This document shows, one piece after another, positions 15,584 through 23,625 of a DNA stretch of 33,681 bases (its first letter is position 1; each line of letters opens with the position of its first letter). The position numbers and the translations under genes were made by a program. The stretch covers positions 1-33,681 of the forward strand of contig CALRGN010000004.1 in the NCBI GenBank assembly GCA_943357745.1, read 5' to 3'. The notes beneath the pieces are model-generated. The model was not told the origin of the DNA. It did not search any database and was given only the letters and a program-made list of their open reading frames with translations. The DNA comes from Candidatus Uhrbacteria bacterium (lineage in GTDB: Bacteria; Patescibacteriota; Patescibacteriia; UBA9934).

Positions 15584-16981
15584 TTAAATCAACTTAATAT
15601 GAAGATCTCTTAAGGCCTGATCTGATAAGGGTGATGGCGCCTTCAACATATGATCGTTGGCGTTGCCATCTTTGGGGAAGGCCATCACCTCTCTAATGTT
15701 GGGCTCATTGGCTAACAGCATCACAATCCGATCAATTCCTGGAGCAATGCCACCGTGGGGAGGGGCGCCAAAATCAAGGGCCTCCAGCATATGACCAAAT
15801 CGCCGATTGATATTTTCTTCATCTAATCCCATTATTTCTAAAACCGCTTTTAGGGCGGGGGCTTGATGGTTGCGAATGCTACCGCCACCAATCTCATAGC
15901 CATTGAGAACGATATCATATTGGGTGGTCATGATGTTGTTGATGTTCTGTTTGGCCATTAAGTCTGCAAGAAATTCTGACTTCGGAGCGGAGAATGGGTT
16001 GTGAGTAAATGTCCAGCCGCCGGTTTCTGTTTTTTCAAAGAATGGGAAATCAAGCACCCAGCAGAAGGCCAAAAGATTGGGGTCAGCTTTATCTTCCCGT
16101 AGATCTGGTTTGTCGTTACCATATTTAGCCATTGATTCTTGATAGGAAAGACGAGGAAAGGGAATTTGTTGGATCTTCTTTTCTGGGGTGCAGTGTTTTA
16201 CCATAGCAATCATCATCGCTTCAACAAGTTGGAGCACATCTTCTCGCTCCACAAAGGAGATTTCAAGATCAAGTTGCGTGAAATCTGGCTGACGGTCCCC
16301 ACGCTGATCTTCATCTCTAAAACAGCGGGCAATCTGGAAGTAGCGCTCAAAACCGGCCACCATCAGCAATTGCTTAAATTGCTGAGGTGATTGGGGAAGG
16401 GCGTAAAAATTACCGGGGTGAAGCCGGGATGGCACCACAAATTCTCTGGCACCGGTCTCACCCGTACTCTTAGTGAGTAGTGGCGTTTCAATTTCTACAA
16501 ACTTTTCGGCGTGCAAATATTCTCTGAAGAAAGTTACCACCTGATCTCTTAATCTAATATTTTTTTGCAAGCGTTCAGACCTAAGGTCAAGATAGCGGTA
16601 TTGCAATCTAGTCTCTTCATTGATCTGTCTGGTATCTTGGTCTAATTCAAACGGAGGAGTTTTGGCTTGATTCAAAACGGTAATAGAGGAAGCTAATAGT
16701 TCCACGGTTCCGGTGGAGATTTTATCATTAATTTGTTTTGCACCTCTAGCCTGAACGGTGCCGGTAAAAGTTACCACCCATTCTGAGCGCAATTTTTGGG
16801 CAAGCTCTGCACCTTCTCCAAGTTCCGCTGGCACCGCCACAATCTGAAGGATTCCGGAGGCATCTCGCAAATCAAAAAAAGCAACCTTTCCCATATCTCT
16901 ACGAGCGTGAATCCAGCCTGATACTATGACCTGCTCCCCCACCTTGGCCACACATTCGCTCACCAAAATTCGGTTTGACAT
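15584..16981 (-). CDS. aspS: Aspartyl-tRNA synthetase, bacterial type but lacking the GAD insertion domain
   Basis: Class II synthetase charging tRNA-Asp. The 465-aa product is about 120 residues shorter than usual for bacterial AspRS. The N-terminal OB-fold anticodon-binding domain (VSGWIHARRDMGKVAFFDLRD) is complete. The catalytic core has FVEIETPLL (motif 1), ARCFRDEDQRGDRQPDFTQLDLE (motif 2, about 218-240) and GIAPGIDRIVMLL (motif 3, about 411-423). MAKYGNDKPDLR (about 284-295) runs almost directly into LAFCWVLDFPFFE (about 304-316), so the GAD domain that normally sits between them is absent with both edges preserved. It shares the run with recO upstream and scpA downstream. Whether it also charges tRNA-Asn cannot be told here. 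Confidence 0.95.
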   Translation of the reverse strand: MSNRILVSECVAKVGEQVIVSGWIHARRDMGKVAFFDLRDASGILQIVAVPAELGEGAELAQKLRSEWVVTFTGTVQARGAKQINDKISTGTVELLASSITVLNQAKTPPFELDQDTRQINEETRLQYRYLDLRSERLQKNIRLRDQVVTFFREYLHAEKFVEIETPLLTKSTGETGAREFVVPSRLHPGNFYALPQSPQQFKQLLMVAGFERYFQIARCFRDEDQRGDRQPDFTQLDLEISFVEREDVLQLVEAMMIAMVKHCTPEKKIQQIPFPRLSYQESMAKYGNDKPDLREDKADPNLLAFCWVLDFPFFEKTETGGWTFTHNPFSAPKSEFLADLMAKQNINNIMTTQYDIVLNGYEIGGGSIRNHQAPALKAVLEIMGLDEENINRRFGHMLEALDFGAPPHGGIAPGIDRIVMLLANEPNIREVMAFPKDGNANDHMLKAPSPLSDQALRDLHIKLI

Positions 16982-16999
16982 AAAGTTTAAATTCTTTTA

Positions 17000-17029
17000 A
17001 TCAGGTAAAGTCTGCTTTCCCAACCTGAT
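17000..17029 (-). other. Hairpin between recO and aspS
   Basis: In the transcript sense ATCAGGT...ACCTGAT closes a 7-bp stem, with an inner AAAG/CTTT. It sits about 20 nt before the aspS ATG and is followed by TAAAAG, not a U-run. It may affect aspS translation or mRNA processing; no known T-box motif is seen. Confidence 0.4.
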
Positions 17030-17049
17030 CCCTAACTGACACCAACATA

Positions 17050-17856
17050 TTACATCACGGCACCACTTGGTGACAAATCCACCGTACCTAAAATACCCTG
17101 CCAATACTCTTGATTTAAGTACCCGGGAACATGATAGCGCCACAAGTCATGAACGCATAAAGTAAAATCGGTAACATGCTTGGCCTCTAGAGACGGCTTA
17201 AGCCAATCGGTATAGGTGGATTTTTGACTTAGAAGTAACAGTGAATAAATCTCGGCCTCTAGCGGTTTAGATCCTTGAACGGCATTAGCATTGGTGAGTA
17301 AACAACTGGTGCAAATTAAACCCCCTCGCCCCTCATGCCATCTGATTGCTAAGGGATGAAGGGACGCCTGACAAGAGAGACAACGGGTGAGTTCAATGCT
17401 GTAACCTAGAGTGGTTAATAGTTTCATTAAAAATCCGCCTAGGATGAAGGTTTGTCTAGTTGGTCCACCAACTGAAGTCCGGTTTAAAAACCCAAGCCAC
17501 TCGCGCCAGATTTCATATAGTTCCGGCTCACCAGATTCTGTTCTAGTAACCTGATCAATCACTCCGGCGAGAGTTAGTGCTAAAATTCGTTTAGACAGTT
17601 CTTGGCGTAAATCTGGATAAGCAGCCAATTTTTCCACGCCAATAATTGACCATCCAGCGCGACCCTTGATTAGCTCTAGTTTTAGCAAAGAAAATGGTTC
17701 TAAATGAGGGGATAATTTTGCCTTAATTTTAGCGGCGCCACGGCCAAGGACTTCTAGTTTGCCAAAATCCTTGGTGAGGATACTGTAGAGCCGATCCGCC
17801 TCTCGCCACGGTTTATCGGCAATAATGATTCCTTCGGTTTTGACATTGGTCCACAT
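17050..17856 (-). CDS. recO: DNA repair protein RecO
   Basis: Mediator that anneals ssDNA and loads RecA with RecR in gap repair. The 268-aa protein has the N-terminal OB-fold signature TEGIIIADKPWREADRLYSILTKDFGKLEVLGRGA, followed by a helical middle. A Cys4 zinc site is formed by C159-x2-C162 and C182-x2-C185 (RCLSCQ...LICTSCL). The C-terminus is helical. It starts 3 nt after the ruvX stop, so it is coupled to it. Confidence 0.93.
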   Translation of the reverse strand: MWTNVKTEGIIIADKPWREADRLYSILTKDFGKLEVLGRGAAKIKAKLSPHLEPFSLLKLELIKGRAGWSIIGVEKLAAYPDLRQELSKRILALTLAGVIDQVTRTESGEPELYEIWREWLGFLNRTSVGGPTRQTFILGGFLMKLLTTLGYSIELTRCLSCQASLHPLAIRWHEGRGGLICTSCLLTNANAVQGSKPLEAEIYSLLLLSQKSTYTDWLKPSLEAKHVTDFTLCVHDLWRYHVPGYLNQEYWQGILGTVDLSPSGAVM

Positions 17857-17859
17857 AAC

Positions 17860-18372
17860 TTATTTATTATCATGGTGCTGACCGATGGCGCCGTCATGGT
17901 GCTGACCGATGGCGCCGTCATGGTGCTGACCGATGGCGCCGTCATGGTGCTGATCGGGATCAGCCGCCCGCTCACCATCTAAAAATGCTTGGAGGATAAT
18001 CATGGCGGCAAGAGCGTCTTCAGAAACTTTAGAGCCCAGTTCCGATTGAATCCGTTTTGCCTCAGCGGAACTAAACTGTTCATTGATAAAGATCACCGGT
18101 AGAGCCGATTGCGCTTCTAACGCCCGGGCAAATAAGACGGTTTTATCCAGCTGACTAACTCCCTGTTGAGAATCAGTGGGAATTGGTAGTCCAACCACCA
18201 GTTGATCAATCCGTTCTTCCTTGATGAGGCTGCAAAGTCTTAACACCAAATCCTCTCCGCCCGGAATCAAACCCCAAGGAACAGCGGTGGCAGAATCCGC
18301 ATCGCCAATGGCGAGGCCGACCTTTTTTAATCCGTAATCAATTCCTAATAGTTTCACAGCTTTGTTGATCAA
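17860..18372 (-). CDS. ruvX: Holliday-junction resolvase-like / pre-16S rRNA nuclease YqgF (RuvX), with repeat-encoded His-rich tail
   Basis: RNase H-fold nuclease of the YqgF family, implicated in 16S rRNA 5' maturation. The conserved parts are present: LLGIDYGLKKVGLAIGD (first catalytic Asp), QLVVGLPIP, INEQFSSAEAKRIQ (Glu) and SEDALAAMIILQAFLD (Asp). The normal fold ends near residue 135. After that the protein carries a tail of three QHHDGAIG units plus QHHDNK, produced by a 24-bp tandem repeat just before the stop. The tail is rich in His and Asp and could bind metal, but it is more likely a neutral expansion. It overlaps map by 4 bp and precedes recO by 3 nt. Confidence 0.92.
   Translation of the reverse strand: MINKAVKLLGIDYGLKKVGLAIGDADSATAVPWGLIPGGEDLVLRLCSLIKEERIDQLVVGLPIPTDSQQGVSQLDKTVLFARALEAQSALPVIFINEQFSSAEAKRIQSELGSKVSEDALAAMIILQAFLDGERAADPDQHHDGAIGQHHDGAIGQHHDGAIGQHHDNK
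17871..17954. repeat. 24-bp tandem repeat, three full copies plus a half, inside the 3' end of ruvX
   Basis: CATGGTGCTGACCGATGGCGCC-GT starts at 17871, 17895 and 17919. A diverging fourth copy starts at 17943. The three full copies are identical, so the expansion is recent or homogenised. Unit length is a multiple of 3, so copy-number change keeps the reading frame. Confidence 0.95.
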
Positions 18373-19151
18373 TCTAAACCGGGCACAACTGGTTCTGGCG
18401 TGATTAAAAGTGGCCCATCTGGAGTGATAGCAATGGTAACCTCAAAATGTGCAGACCAACTTTGATCTTTGGTGAGAATGCTCCAGCCATCGGGCCCAAG
18501 AGTTACTTCTGAAGTTCCTAGAGTGAACATTGGTTCTAGCGCTAAACACATCCCAGCTTTAAGGGGAATTTTAGTACCAGCACTGGTGGGATAGTTGGGA
18601 ACATTAGGAGGCTCATGAACGGCATGGCCAACGCCGTGTCCCACCAATGACCTAACTACACCGTAATTTTCTGATAAAGCGCTCACCGCTACGCCAATGT
18701 GATTGATATTGTTGCCAATCGTGGCGGCAGTGACTCCAGCACGGAGTGCGGCCCGGGTGGCGATGAGGAGGGCAAGATGGGCGGGGGTGATTTTACCAAC
18801 GGGGACGGTAACGGCCATATCGGTGCACAGCCCCTCATACCAGCAACCGATATCTAAGCCAACAATATCGCCATCTTCTAGTTTGATTTTTCTGGTGCCA
18901 ATCCCGTGAACTACTTCTTCATTTCTTGAAATGCAAAGCGTGGCCGGAAAGGGAATTGAAGCACCGGAACGATAACCCCTAAAAGAGGGGCTGCCACCAG
19001 CCTGTTCAATGACTGATGTGGCGATTTGATCCAGGTCGGCCATAGTTACGCCGGGACGAACGGCATTGACGGCGGATTGAAGGGCGGCAGTTAGAATCGC
19101 TCCCCCTCTGACCATGGATTGAATTTCTGCCGGAGTTTTTATTAAGGACAT
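18369..19151 (-). CDS. map: Methionine aminopeptidase type I
   Basis: Removes the N-terminal Met from nascent proteins. The 260-aa enzyme has the pita-bread fold with all five metal ligands: Asp100 (VGLDIGCW), Asp111 (CTDMAVT), His172 (VGHGVGH), Glu206 (ALEPMFT) and Glu237 (HFEVTI). The second catalytic His179 (AVHEPPNVP) is also present. There is no N-terminal zinc-finger extension. It lies 5 nt after adk, the usual secY-adk-map order, but it is followed by ruvX and recO rather than infA-rpmJ-rpsM. Confidence 0.96.
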   Translation of the reverse strand: MSLIKTPAEIQSMVRGGAILTAALQSAVNAVRPGVTMADLDQIATSVIEQAGGSPSFRGYRSGASIPFPATLCISRNEEVVHGIGTRKIKLEDGDIVGLDIGCWYEGLCTDMAVTVPVGKITPAHLALLIATRAALRAGVTAATIGNNINHIGVAVSALSENYGVVRSLVGHGVGHAVHEPPNVPNYPTSAGTKIPLKAGMCLALEPMFTLGTSEVTLGPDGWSILTKDQSWSAHFEVTIAITPDGPLLITPEPVVPGLD

Positions 19152-19156
19152 ACAGT

Positions 19157-19699
19157 TTATCTAAATAGCGCGGCGATTTGGGCCTCTACTTCTGGAATTG
19201 GCCCTGAACCGTCAATCTCCCTTACCAAGCCTCGGCTCCGATACATTTCAATCACTGGGACGGTTTCTTTATAAAATATTTGAAGCCGATGTTTAATAAT
19301 GACTAAATTATCGTCTTCTCTACCCTCTAGCACCGCCCGCTTTAAAAGCCTAGCAATGGATTCCTCTTGACTGATCTTAATATAGATCACTAGCGTGGGC
19401 TGAATAGTCTTATCGAAGGCCAAAAACTGTCCGATCTCTCTTGGGAAACCATCTAAAATAAAACCGGTGTGGGTGTCTGATTGACTGAGTCGATCTCCTA
19501 AAACCTTCATAGCGATCTCGTCTGCAACTAAATTTCCGCCTGCAATTATTTTGGCGATCTCTTGACCGGGATCTTGCTTGACAATTTGACGGAGCAGGTA
19601 ACCCATGGAGAACTGTGGAATGCCAAGCCGTCTGGATAAAAGAGCGGCTTGAGTTCCTTTACCACACCCTTGAGGACCGTGAATTAAAATTTGATGCAT
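19157..19699 (-). CDS. adk: Adenylate kinase, short form
   Basis: Interconverts AMP, ADP and ATP. The 180-aa protein has the P-loop HGPQGCGKGTQAALL at its N-terminus, the AMP-binding FSMGYLLRQIV, GFILDGFPREIGQ, and a short LID (LLKRAVLEGREDDNLVIIKHRL) lacking the zinc-binding insertion of long adenylate kinases. A minus-strand TATAAT (19716-19711) lies in the 28-nt spacer after secY and might give adk-map extra transcription, but no -35 is visible. Confidence 0.93.
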   Translation of the reverse strand: MHQILIHGPQGCGKGTQAALLSRRLGIPQFSMGYLLRQIVKQDPGQEIAKIIAGGNLVADEIAMKVLGDRLSQSDTHTGFILDGFPREIGQFLAFDKTIQPTLVIYIKISQEESIARLLKRAVLEGREDDNLVIIKHRLQIFYKETVPVIEMYRSRGLVREIDGSGPIPEVEAQIAALFR

Positions 19700-19727
19700 A
19701 ACACCGATCCATTATACCGCTATCTAC

Positions 19728-20978
19728 CTAAACATCGTAAGCGCGCATGGAAAGTTGGGCTTGAGTTTGCTTAATGAGATCAACTACCACAGAGACAATA
19801 ATGATTACAGAGGCACCGCCCACAACCAGGTTGGTATTGCCTGTGAAACCCTGAACGACTATCGGTAGCACGGCCACACTGGCCAAGAAAAAGGCACCAG
19901 CAAGAAGAATGCGATTAACCACCCAAGTGAGATAAAGAGCGGTTTGTTTCCCGGGCCTAATGCCCGGAATAAAGCCACCTTGCTTTTGCAAATTCTCGGA
20001 GATCTGTTCTGGTCGGAAAACTACCGAGGCATAGAAGAAGGTGAAGATACCGACCAGTAGGAAATAAGCGATTCCGTAAAAAAGTTGATTGGCGAATAAT
20101 TCCGAAATGAAGATTGCGATCTCTTTGACCGCCTCAGTGCGAGCGGCCACAAAGAATTGAGCAATGAGCGGGGGCAGAGACATTAAAGACAAAGCAAAAA
20201 GGATAGGGATCATACCACCCAAGTTAACTCTTAGCGGAAGGTTTGACATCACTTTACCGGACGCTCCCCCGCCACCACGAGCATATTGTACTGGTAAGTT
20301 GCGTTGAGCTTCATTGATCGCTACTACGGCCCCAATGGTAACTACAGTTAATCCAAGAAATACCAACACTTCAATCAGATCCGCCCGAGTATAGGTGGCG
20401 GCATAATTAGCCACAAAGGAAGGGACACCGGCGATGATACCAGCAAAGATTAGTAAACTAATACCGTTACCTAACTTTCTCTCTGAAATCAATTCTCCAA
20501 GCCACATCAAAAATACTGTGCCAGCGGTGAGAGATATAAGAGCGAAAAAGAGATTCAGACCGACAATCGCTAATCCGGCTTGTTGATTTACTAAAGCTAC
20601 TAAGCTGAATCCTTGAAAGATGGCTAAAGGGATGGTGGCTAGTCTGGTGTAGGCATTCATCTTTTGGCGTCCTTGTTCATCTTTCTGTAACTCTTCTACG
20701 CTAGGGAAGATCATGCCCAATAGCTGAAATACAACCGATGCCGTGATGTATGGTGCTAGGCCTAGAGCTACAATGGAAAAGCTCTCTAAAGTTCCTCCGG
20801 AAAAAAGGTTCAATAGACCAAGGAATTGGTTGCCATTGATGAGACTTTCTAAACTGCCAGAATCGATTCCCGGAACGGGGATATGAGCCGCCAACCGAAA
20901 GATAGTTACCAGACCAATGATGATTAAAAACCCGTTCCGTAACTCCTTAGAACGAAGGATTAATTTTATGGTTTCCAT
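19728..20978 (-). CDS. secY: Preprotein translocase subunit SecY
   Basis: Channel subunit of the Sec translocon. The 416-aa polytopic protein has about ten hydrophobic segments. Family motifs include RLAAHIPVPGID in TM1, GLAPYITASVVFQLL in TM2, RLATIPLAIFQGF, GNGISLLIFAGI, and the cytoplasmic RGGGGASG loop followed by LPLRVNLGGMIPILFA. The C-terminus IIIVSVVVDLIKQTQAQLSMRAYD ends as in bacterial SecY. It follows rplO as in the standard spc operon; its 40-nt leader consists of a 21-bp duplicated sequence. Confidence 0.96.
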   Translation of the reverse strand: METIKLILRSKELRNGFLIIIGLVTIFRLAAHIPVPGIDSGSLESLINGNQFLGLLNLFSGGTLESFSIVALGLAPYITASVVFQLLGMIFPSVEELQKDEQGRQKMNAYTRLATIPLAIFQGFSLVALVNQQAGLAIVGLNLFFALISLTAGTVFLMWLGELISERKLGNGISLLIFAGIIAGVPSFVANYAATYTRADLIEVLVFLGLTVVTIGAVVAINEAQRNLPVQYARGGGGASGKVMSNLPLRVNLGGMIPILFALSLMSLPPLIAQFFVAARTEAVKEIAIFISELFANQLFYGIAYFLLVGIFTFFYASVVFRPEQISENLQKQGGFIPGIRPGKQTALYLTWVVNRILLAGAFFLASVAVLPIVVQGFTGNTNLVVGGASVIIIVSVVVDLIKQTQAQLSMRAYDV

Positions 20979-21019
20979 ATTTTCAGTAGACCGTTACTTA
21001 TTTTCAGTGGATCGTTGAC
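20978..21019. repeat. Imperfect 21-bp duplication forming the rplO-secY spacer
   Basis: TATTTTCAGTAGACCGTTACT (20978) and TATTTTCAGTGGATCGTTGACT (20999) are adjacent copies. In the transcript each reads about AACGRTCYACTGAAAATA. The second ends at the secY start codon, the first at the rplO stop. Confidence 0.7.
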
Positions 21020-21450
21020 TAGAAGCTTCCGCCAGCGGCGATAATCTTAGCCTTAGCGGATTCTGATGTGGCACAGTTTTTAATTTTTAGAGCGACCGTG
21101 ATCTCACCTTTACTCAAAAGCTTTACGGGAGCGTTGGCGTCCTTGATTAATCCCTTGGCAAGTAAAGTTCTGGGTGTAACAATTTCTCCAGCTATAAAAC
21201 GCTTAGATAATTGAACCAGATTCACTACTTGTGACTTGTCATTAAGAGAGGTGAAACCACGGCTCTTTGGAGTGGCTAGCAACATGTGGCGCATACCAAG
21301 TCGCTTCAAACCACCTACTCCAGAGCGAGAGCTTTGACCTTTCTGTCCTCTACCGGCGGTGGTTCCTTTAGAGCCCAATCCTCGGCCAACCCGTTTTTTA
21401 TCTTTTCGGGCTCCGGCCCGGGGCCCAAGTTGTGATAATGTAATTGCCAT
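21019..21450 (-). CDS. rplO: 50S ribosomal protein L15 (uL15)
   Basis: Late-assembling large-subunit protein. The 143-aa product shows the basic glycine-rich N-terminus GSKGTTAGRGQKGQSSRSG and the C-terminal core TPRTLLAKGLIKDANAPVKLLSKGEITVALKIK...SESAKAKIIAAGG. It follows rpsE by 20 nt; in most bacteria rpmD (L30) lies between the two, and here there is no room for it. Confidence 0.96.
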   Translation of the reverse strand: MAITLSQLGPRAGARKDKKRVGRGLGSKGTTAGRGQKGQSSRSGVGGLKRLGMRHMLLATPKSRGFTSLNDKSQVVNLVQLSKRFIAGEIVTPRTLLAKGLIKDANAPVKLLSKGEITVALKIKNCATSESAKAKIIAAGGSF

Positions 21451-21470
21451 ATATTTTTTTTATTCTGTAA

Positions 21471-22067
21471 TTAACGCTTGGGTGCAATTGATCGTAAAGC
21501 TAGAAAAGTGGCTTTGGCGTTATTGATTTTGTTCTTAGAACCCATGATCTTACTAACGGCATTGGGAACTCCGGCTAATTCTAGGACAAGTCTGGTGGGT
21601 CCGCCACACTTAAGTCCGCTACCGATTGGAGCGGGTTTGATCATTACAATCGCCGCTGCAAATTTAGCATGGACATCATGAGCAATAGACTCATTGACCA
21701 ATTCTAGTTTGATCATATTTTTCTTGGCTTGGCGGAAAGCTTTTTCAATAGACATCGCTACATCAGCTCCTTTAGCAACACCAAATCCCACTCTACCCTT
21801 ACGATCGCCAATCACTAAACTAGCGCGGAAACGCATTCTTTTACCGCCTTTGGTTACTCGGGTAACCCGAGCTAATTCTAAAAGCTTTTGTTCAAATTCT
21901 TTGGGTTCACGACCACGATTATCGCCACCTCCGCGGGAATGGCCACGGCTAGGGCGCTTATCGTCTGAAGACGCTCCAGACTCACCGCGTTTGCGGCTCC
22001 GTCCGACTACCAATCGTGAGGTGTTAGCGCCACTAGGGGCGTGTGTATTTGGTTTGCCAATTTGCAT
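21471..22067 (-). CDS. rpsE: 30S ribosomal protein S5 (uS5) with N-terminal disordered extension
   Basis: Small-subunit protein of the decoding-fidelity and mRNA-entry region. The conserved core begins near EFEQKLLELARVTRVTKGGKRMRFRASLVIGDRKGRVGFGVAKG (about residue 58) and continues through the C-terminal fold (IGSGLKCGGPTRLVLELAGVPNAVSKIMGSKN). The first 55 or so residues are rich in Arg, Gly and Ser (RSRKRGESGASSDDKRPSRG) and are not part of standard S5. The start at 22067 follows the rplR stop by 17 nt. Confidence 0.96.
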   Translation of the reverse strand: MQIGKPNTHAPSGANTSRLVVGRSRKRGESGASSDDKRPSRGHSRGGGDNRGREPKEFEQKLLELARVTRVTKGGKRMRFRASLVIGDRKGRVGFGVAKGADVAMSIEKAFRQAKKNMIKLELVNESIAHDVHAKFAAAIVMIKPAPIGSGLKCGGPTRLVLELAGVPNAVSKIMGSKNKINNAKATFLALRSIAPKR

Positions 22068-22084
22068 AGTTTTATTTGAGGGAT

Positions 22085-22444
22085 CTAGAATTTAATACCG
22101 CCCGCTCTAGCGGCTTCTGCCAAGGCCTTCACTCTACCATGAAACAGGTAGGAACCCCGATCAAAAATTACGGTATCAATCCCTTTAGCTAAAGCTCTTT
22201 CTGCGATTAGCTTTCCCACCGCGGCAGCGCGATCTGATGGTTTGCCAGTAAGTTTATCGGCTAGATCCCCAGCGGAAAGAAGCGTGCGACCGGTTTGATC
22301 GTCAATAAACTGAGCACTAATGTGTTTGATTGATCTAAAAACAGAGAGACGAGGTCTCGCGGGGGTGCCAACTATTTTGGCTCTGACTCTTTTAGCACGA
22401 CGCTCGGCTTGAGCGCGTTTAGCAATGATTTCACTTCTTTTCAT
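22085..22444 (-). CDS. rplR: 50S ribosomal protein L18 (uL18)
   Basis: 5S rRNA-binding protein. The product, 119 aa from the ATG at 22444, has the basic N-terminus [23 protein letters not shown] followed by [20 protein letters not shown] and the C-terminal [24 protein letters not shown]. The track start at 22459 is a GTG adding five residues; the ATG fits the family length better, but AAAGGTG upstream leaves some doubt. Confidence 0.95.
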   Translation of the reverse strand: MKRSEIIAKRAQAERRAKRVRAKIVGTPARPRLSVFRSIKHISAQFIDDQTGRTLLSAGDLADKLTGKPSDRAAAVGKLIAERALAKGIDTVIFDRGSYLFHGRVKALAEAARAGGIKF

Positions 22445-22461
22445 ATAGATTATTTTCACCT

Positions 22462-23016
22462 TTACTTTTCACCTTTAGCGGCTTTACCAGCTTTGCGGCG
22501 AACAATCTCATCAATGTATCTAAACCCCTTCCCCTTATAGGGCTCTGGTTTTTTAAGTGCTCTGATTTCAGAAGCAACGGCGCCCACTGATTGCGCGCTG
22601 TTTGAGCTTAGAATCAAAAGGTTGTTCTCTATTTTGGCACTTACATCTGCCGGCAATTGATAAACCACCTCATGGGAAAACCCTAGAGCCATGGTGAGTT
22701 TCTGACCTTGTAAATTCATTTTGAAACCAACACCGTTTAACTCTAAAGTTTTTGAATATCCGATTGTACACCCAAGCACTGCTTGCGCTAAAAGCGCCCG
22801 CATTGTTCCCCAAATTGCCTTATCTTCATCTTCAGGAGAAAGTACACTCACTGAAAGAGTGTTGGCTCCATCTACCGTTTCCATAGTCACAGAGGCATGT
22901 GGGTGCAAAGAGACGGTTAAACTGCCCAGAGGGCCAGTAAAAACTACCTCATTTGAAGCAATAAGCGCGGTTACTTGAGCAGGTAGGCTGATAGGTTTTC
23001 TTCCAATACGAGACAT
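22462..23016 (-). CDS. rplF: 50S ribosomal protein L6 (uL6)
   Basis: Binds near the sarcin-ricin loop and factor-binding site. 184 aa, standard length. It starts [14 protein letters not shown] and ends with the diagnostic [26 protein letters not shown]. Both halves of the duplicated L6 fold are present ([39 protein letters not shown]). It follows rpsH by 20 nt. Confidence 0.97.
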   Translation of the reverse strand: MSRIGRKPISLPAQVTALIASNEVVFTGPLGSLTVSLHPHASVTMETVDGANTLSVSVLSPEDEDKAIWGTMRALLAQAVLGCTIGYSKTLELNGVGFKMNLQGQKLTMALGFSHEVVYQLPADVSAKIENNLLILSSNSAQSVGAVASEIRALKKPEPYKGKGFRYIDEIVRRKAGKAAKGEK

Positions 23017-23036
23017 ATATGTTCAGTTAATTGACC

Positions 23037-23432
23037 TTAGTAAACTTCACAAATCAACTCACCACCAAGGCTCCGTTTGCGAGCTTCCTTAGCGGTCATT
23101 AAACCATTGGGGGTGGAGATAATTGCGATCCCAAATCCAGATCTAACCGGTCTGAGATCAGTAGCCTTCTTGTAGACCCTAAGACCAGGCTTGCTGATCC
23201 TAGTAATTGCCTGAATCTTTGGAATACCCGCATCCCCTACAGCGAACTTTGCTTTAAGAAGTTTGCGTGGGCCCACTTCAACAATATGAACATTATCTAA
23301 AAATCCCTCGGTCTCTAGGATTTTCGCCAAAGCAAATTTTAGCTTTGAGCCGGGGAGCTCAATTTGTTTATGCCCCGCCATAATGGCGTTCCGTAGGCGA
23401 GTTAACATGTCTGAGATTGGGTCGGTCATCAT
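23037..23432 (-). CDS. rpsH: 30S ribosomal protein S8 (uS8)
   Basis: Primary 16S rRNA binder and, in E. coli, the spc operon repressor. 131 aa with TDPISDMLTRLRNAIMAGHKQIELPGSKLK at the N-terminus and SGFGIAIISTPNGLMTAKEARKRSLGGELICEVY at the C-terminus, the rRNA-binding STSxGxMT region reading STPNGLMT. It starts 5 nt after rpsZ. Confidence 0.97.
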   Translation of the reverse strand: MMTDPISDMLTRLRNAIMAGHKQIELPGSKLKFALAKILETEGFLDNVHIVEVGPRKLLKAKFAVGDAGIPKIQAITRISKPGLRVYKKATDLRPVRSGFGIAIISTPNGLMTAKEARKRSLGGELICEVY

Positions 23433-23437
23433 ATAAT

Positions 23438-23623
23438 TTACCAGCTAGCTTTACGAATTCCAGGAATTTCTCCTACATTGGCCAATTCTCTGAAGCAGAT
23501 TCTACAAAGACCAAAGTCTCTCATGAAGAATCGCTTTCTGCCACAGCGCCAGCACCGGAGTACTAGCCTGGTCATGAACTTAGGAATCTTTTTGGATTTT
23601 GCGATTTGATTAGTGGTTGCCAT
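23438..23623 (-). CDS. rpsZ: 30S ribosomal protein S14, zinc-binding type (uS14)
   Basis: Short 61-aa S14 with the Cys4 zinc ribbon CWRCGRKRFFMRDFGLCRICF. Family features continue with RELANVGEIPGIRKASW. It follows rplE by 2 nt, in the standard spc position. The zinc form is the usual one in Gram-positive and CPR lineages. Confidence 0.97.
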   Translation of the reverse strand: MATTNQIAKSKKIPKFMTRLVLRCWRCGRKRFFMRDFGLCRICFRELANVGEIPGIRKASW

Positions 23624-23625
23624 AT

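Noticed and set aside
17871-17954. CRISPR array
   Set aside because: The repeats are head-to-tail with no spacers and are coding; nothing else in the window resembles a CRISPR array.
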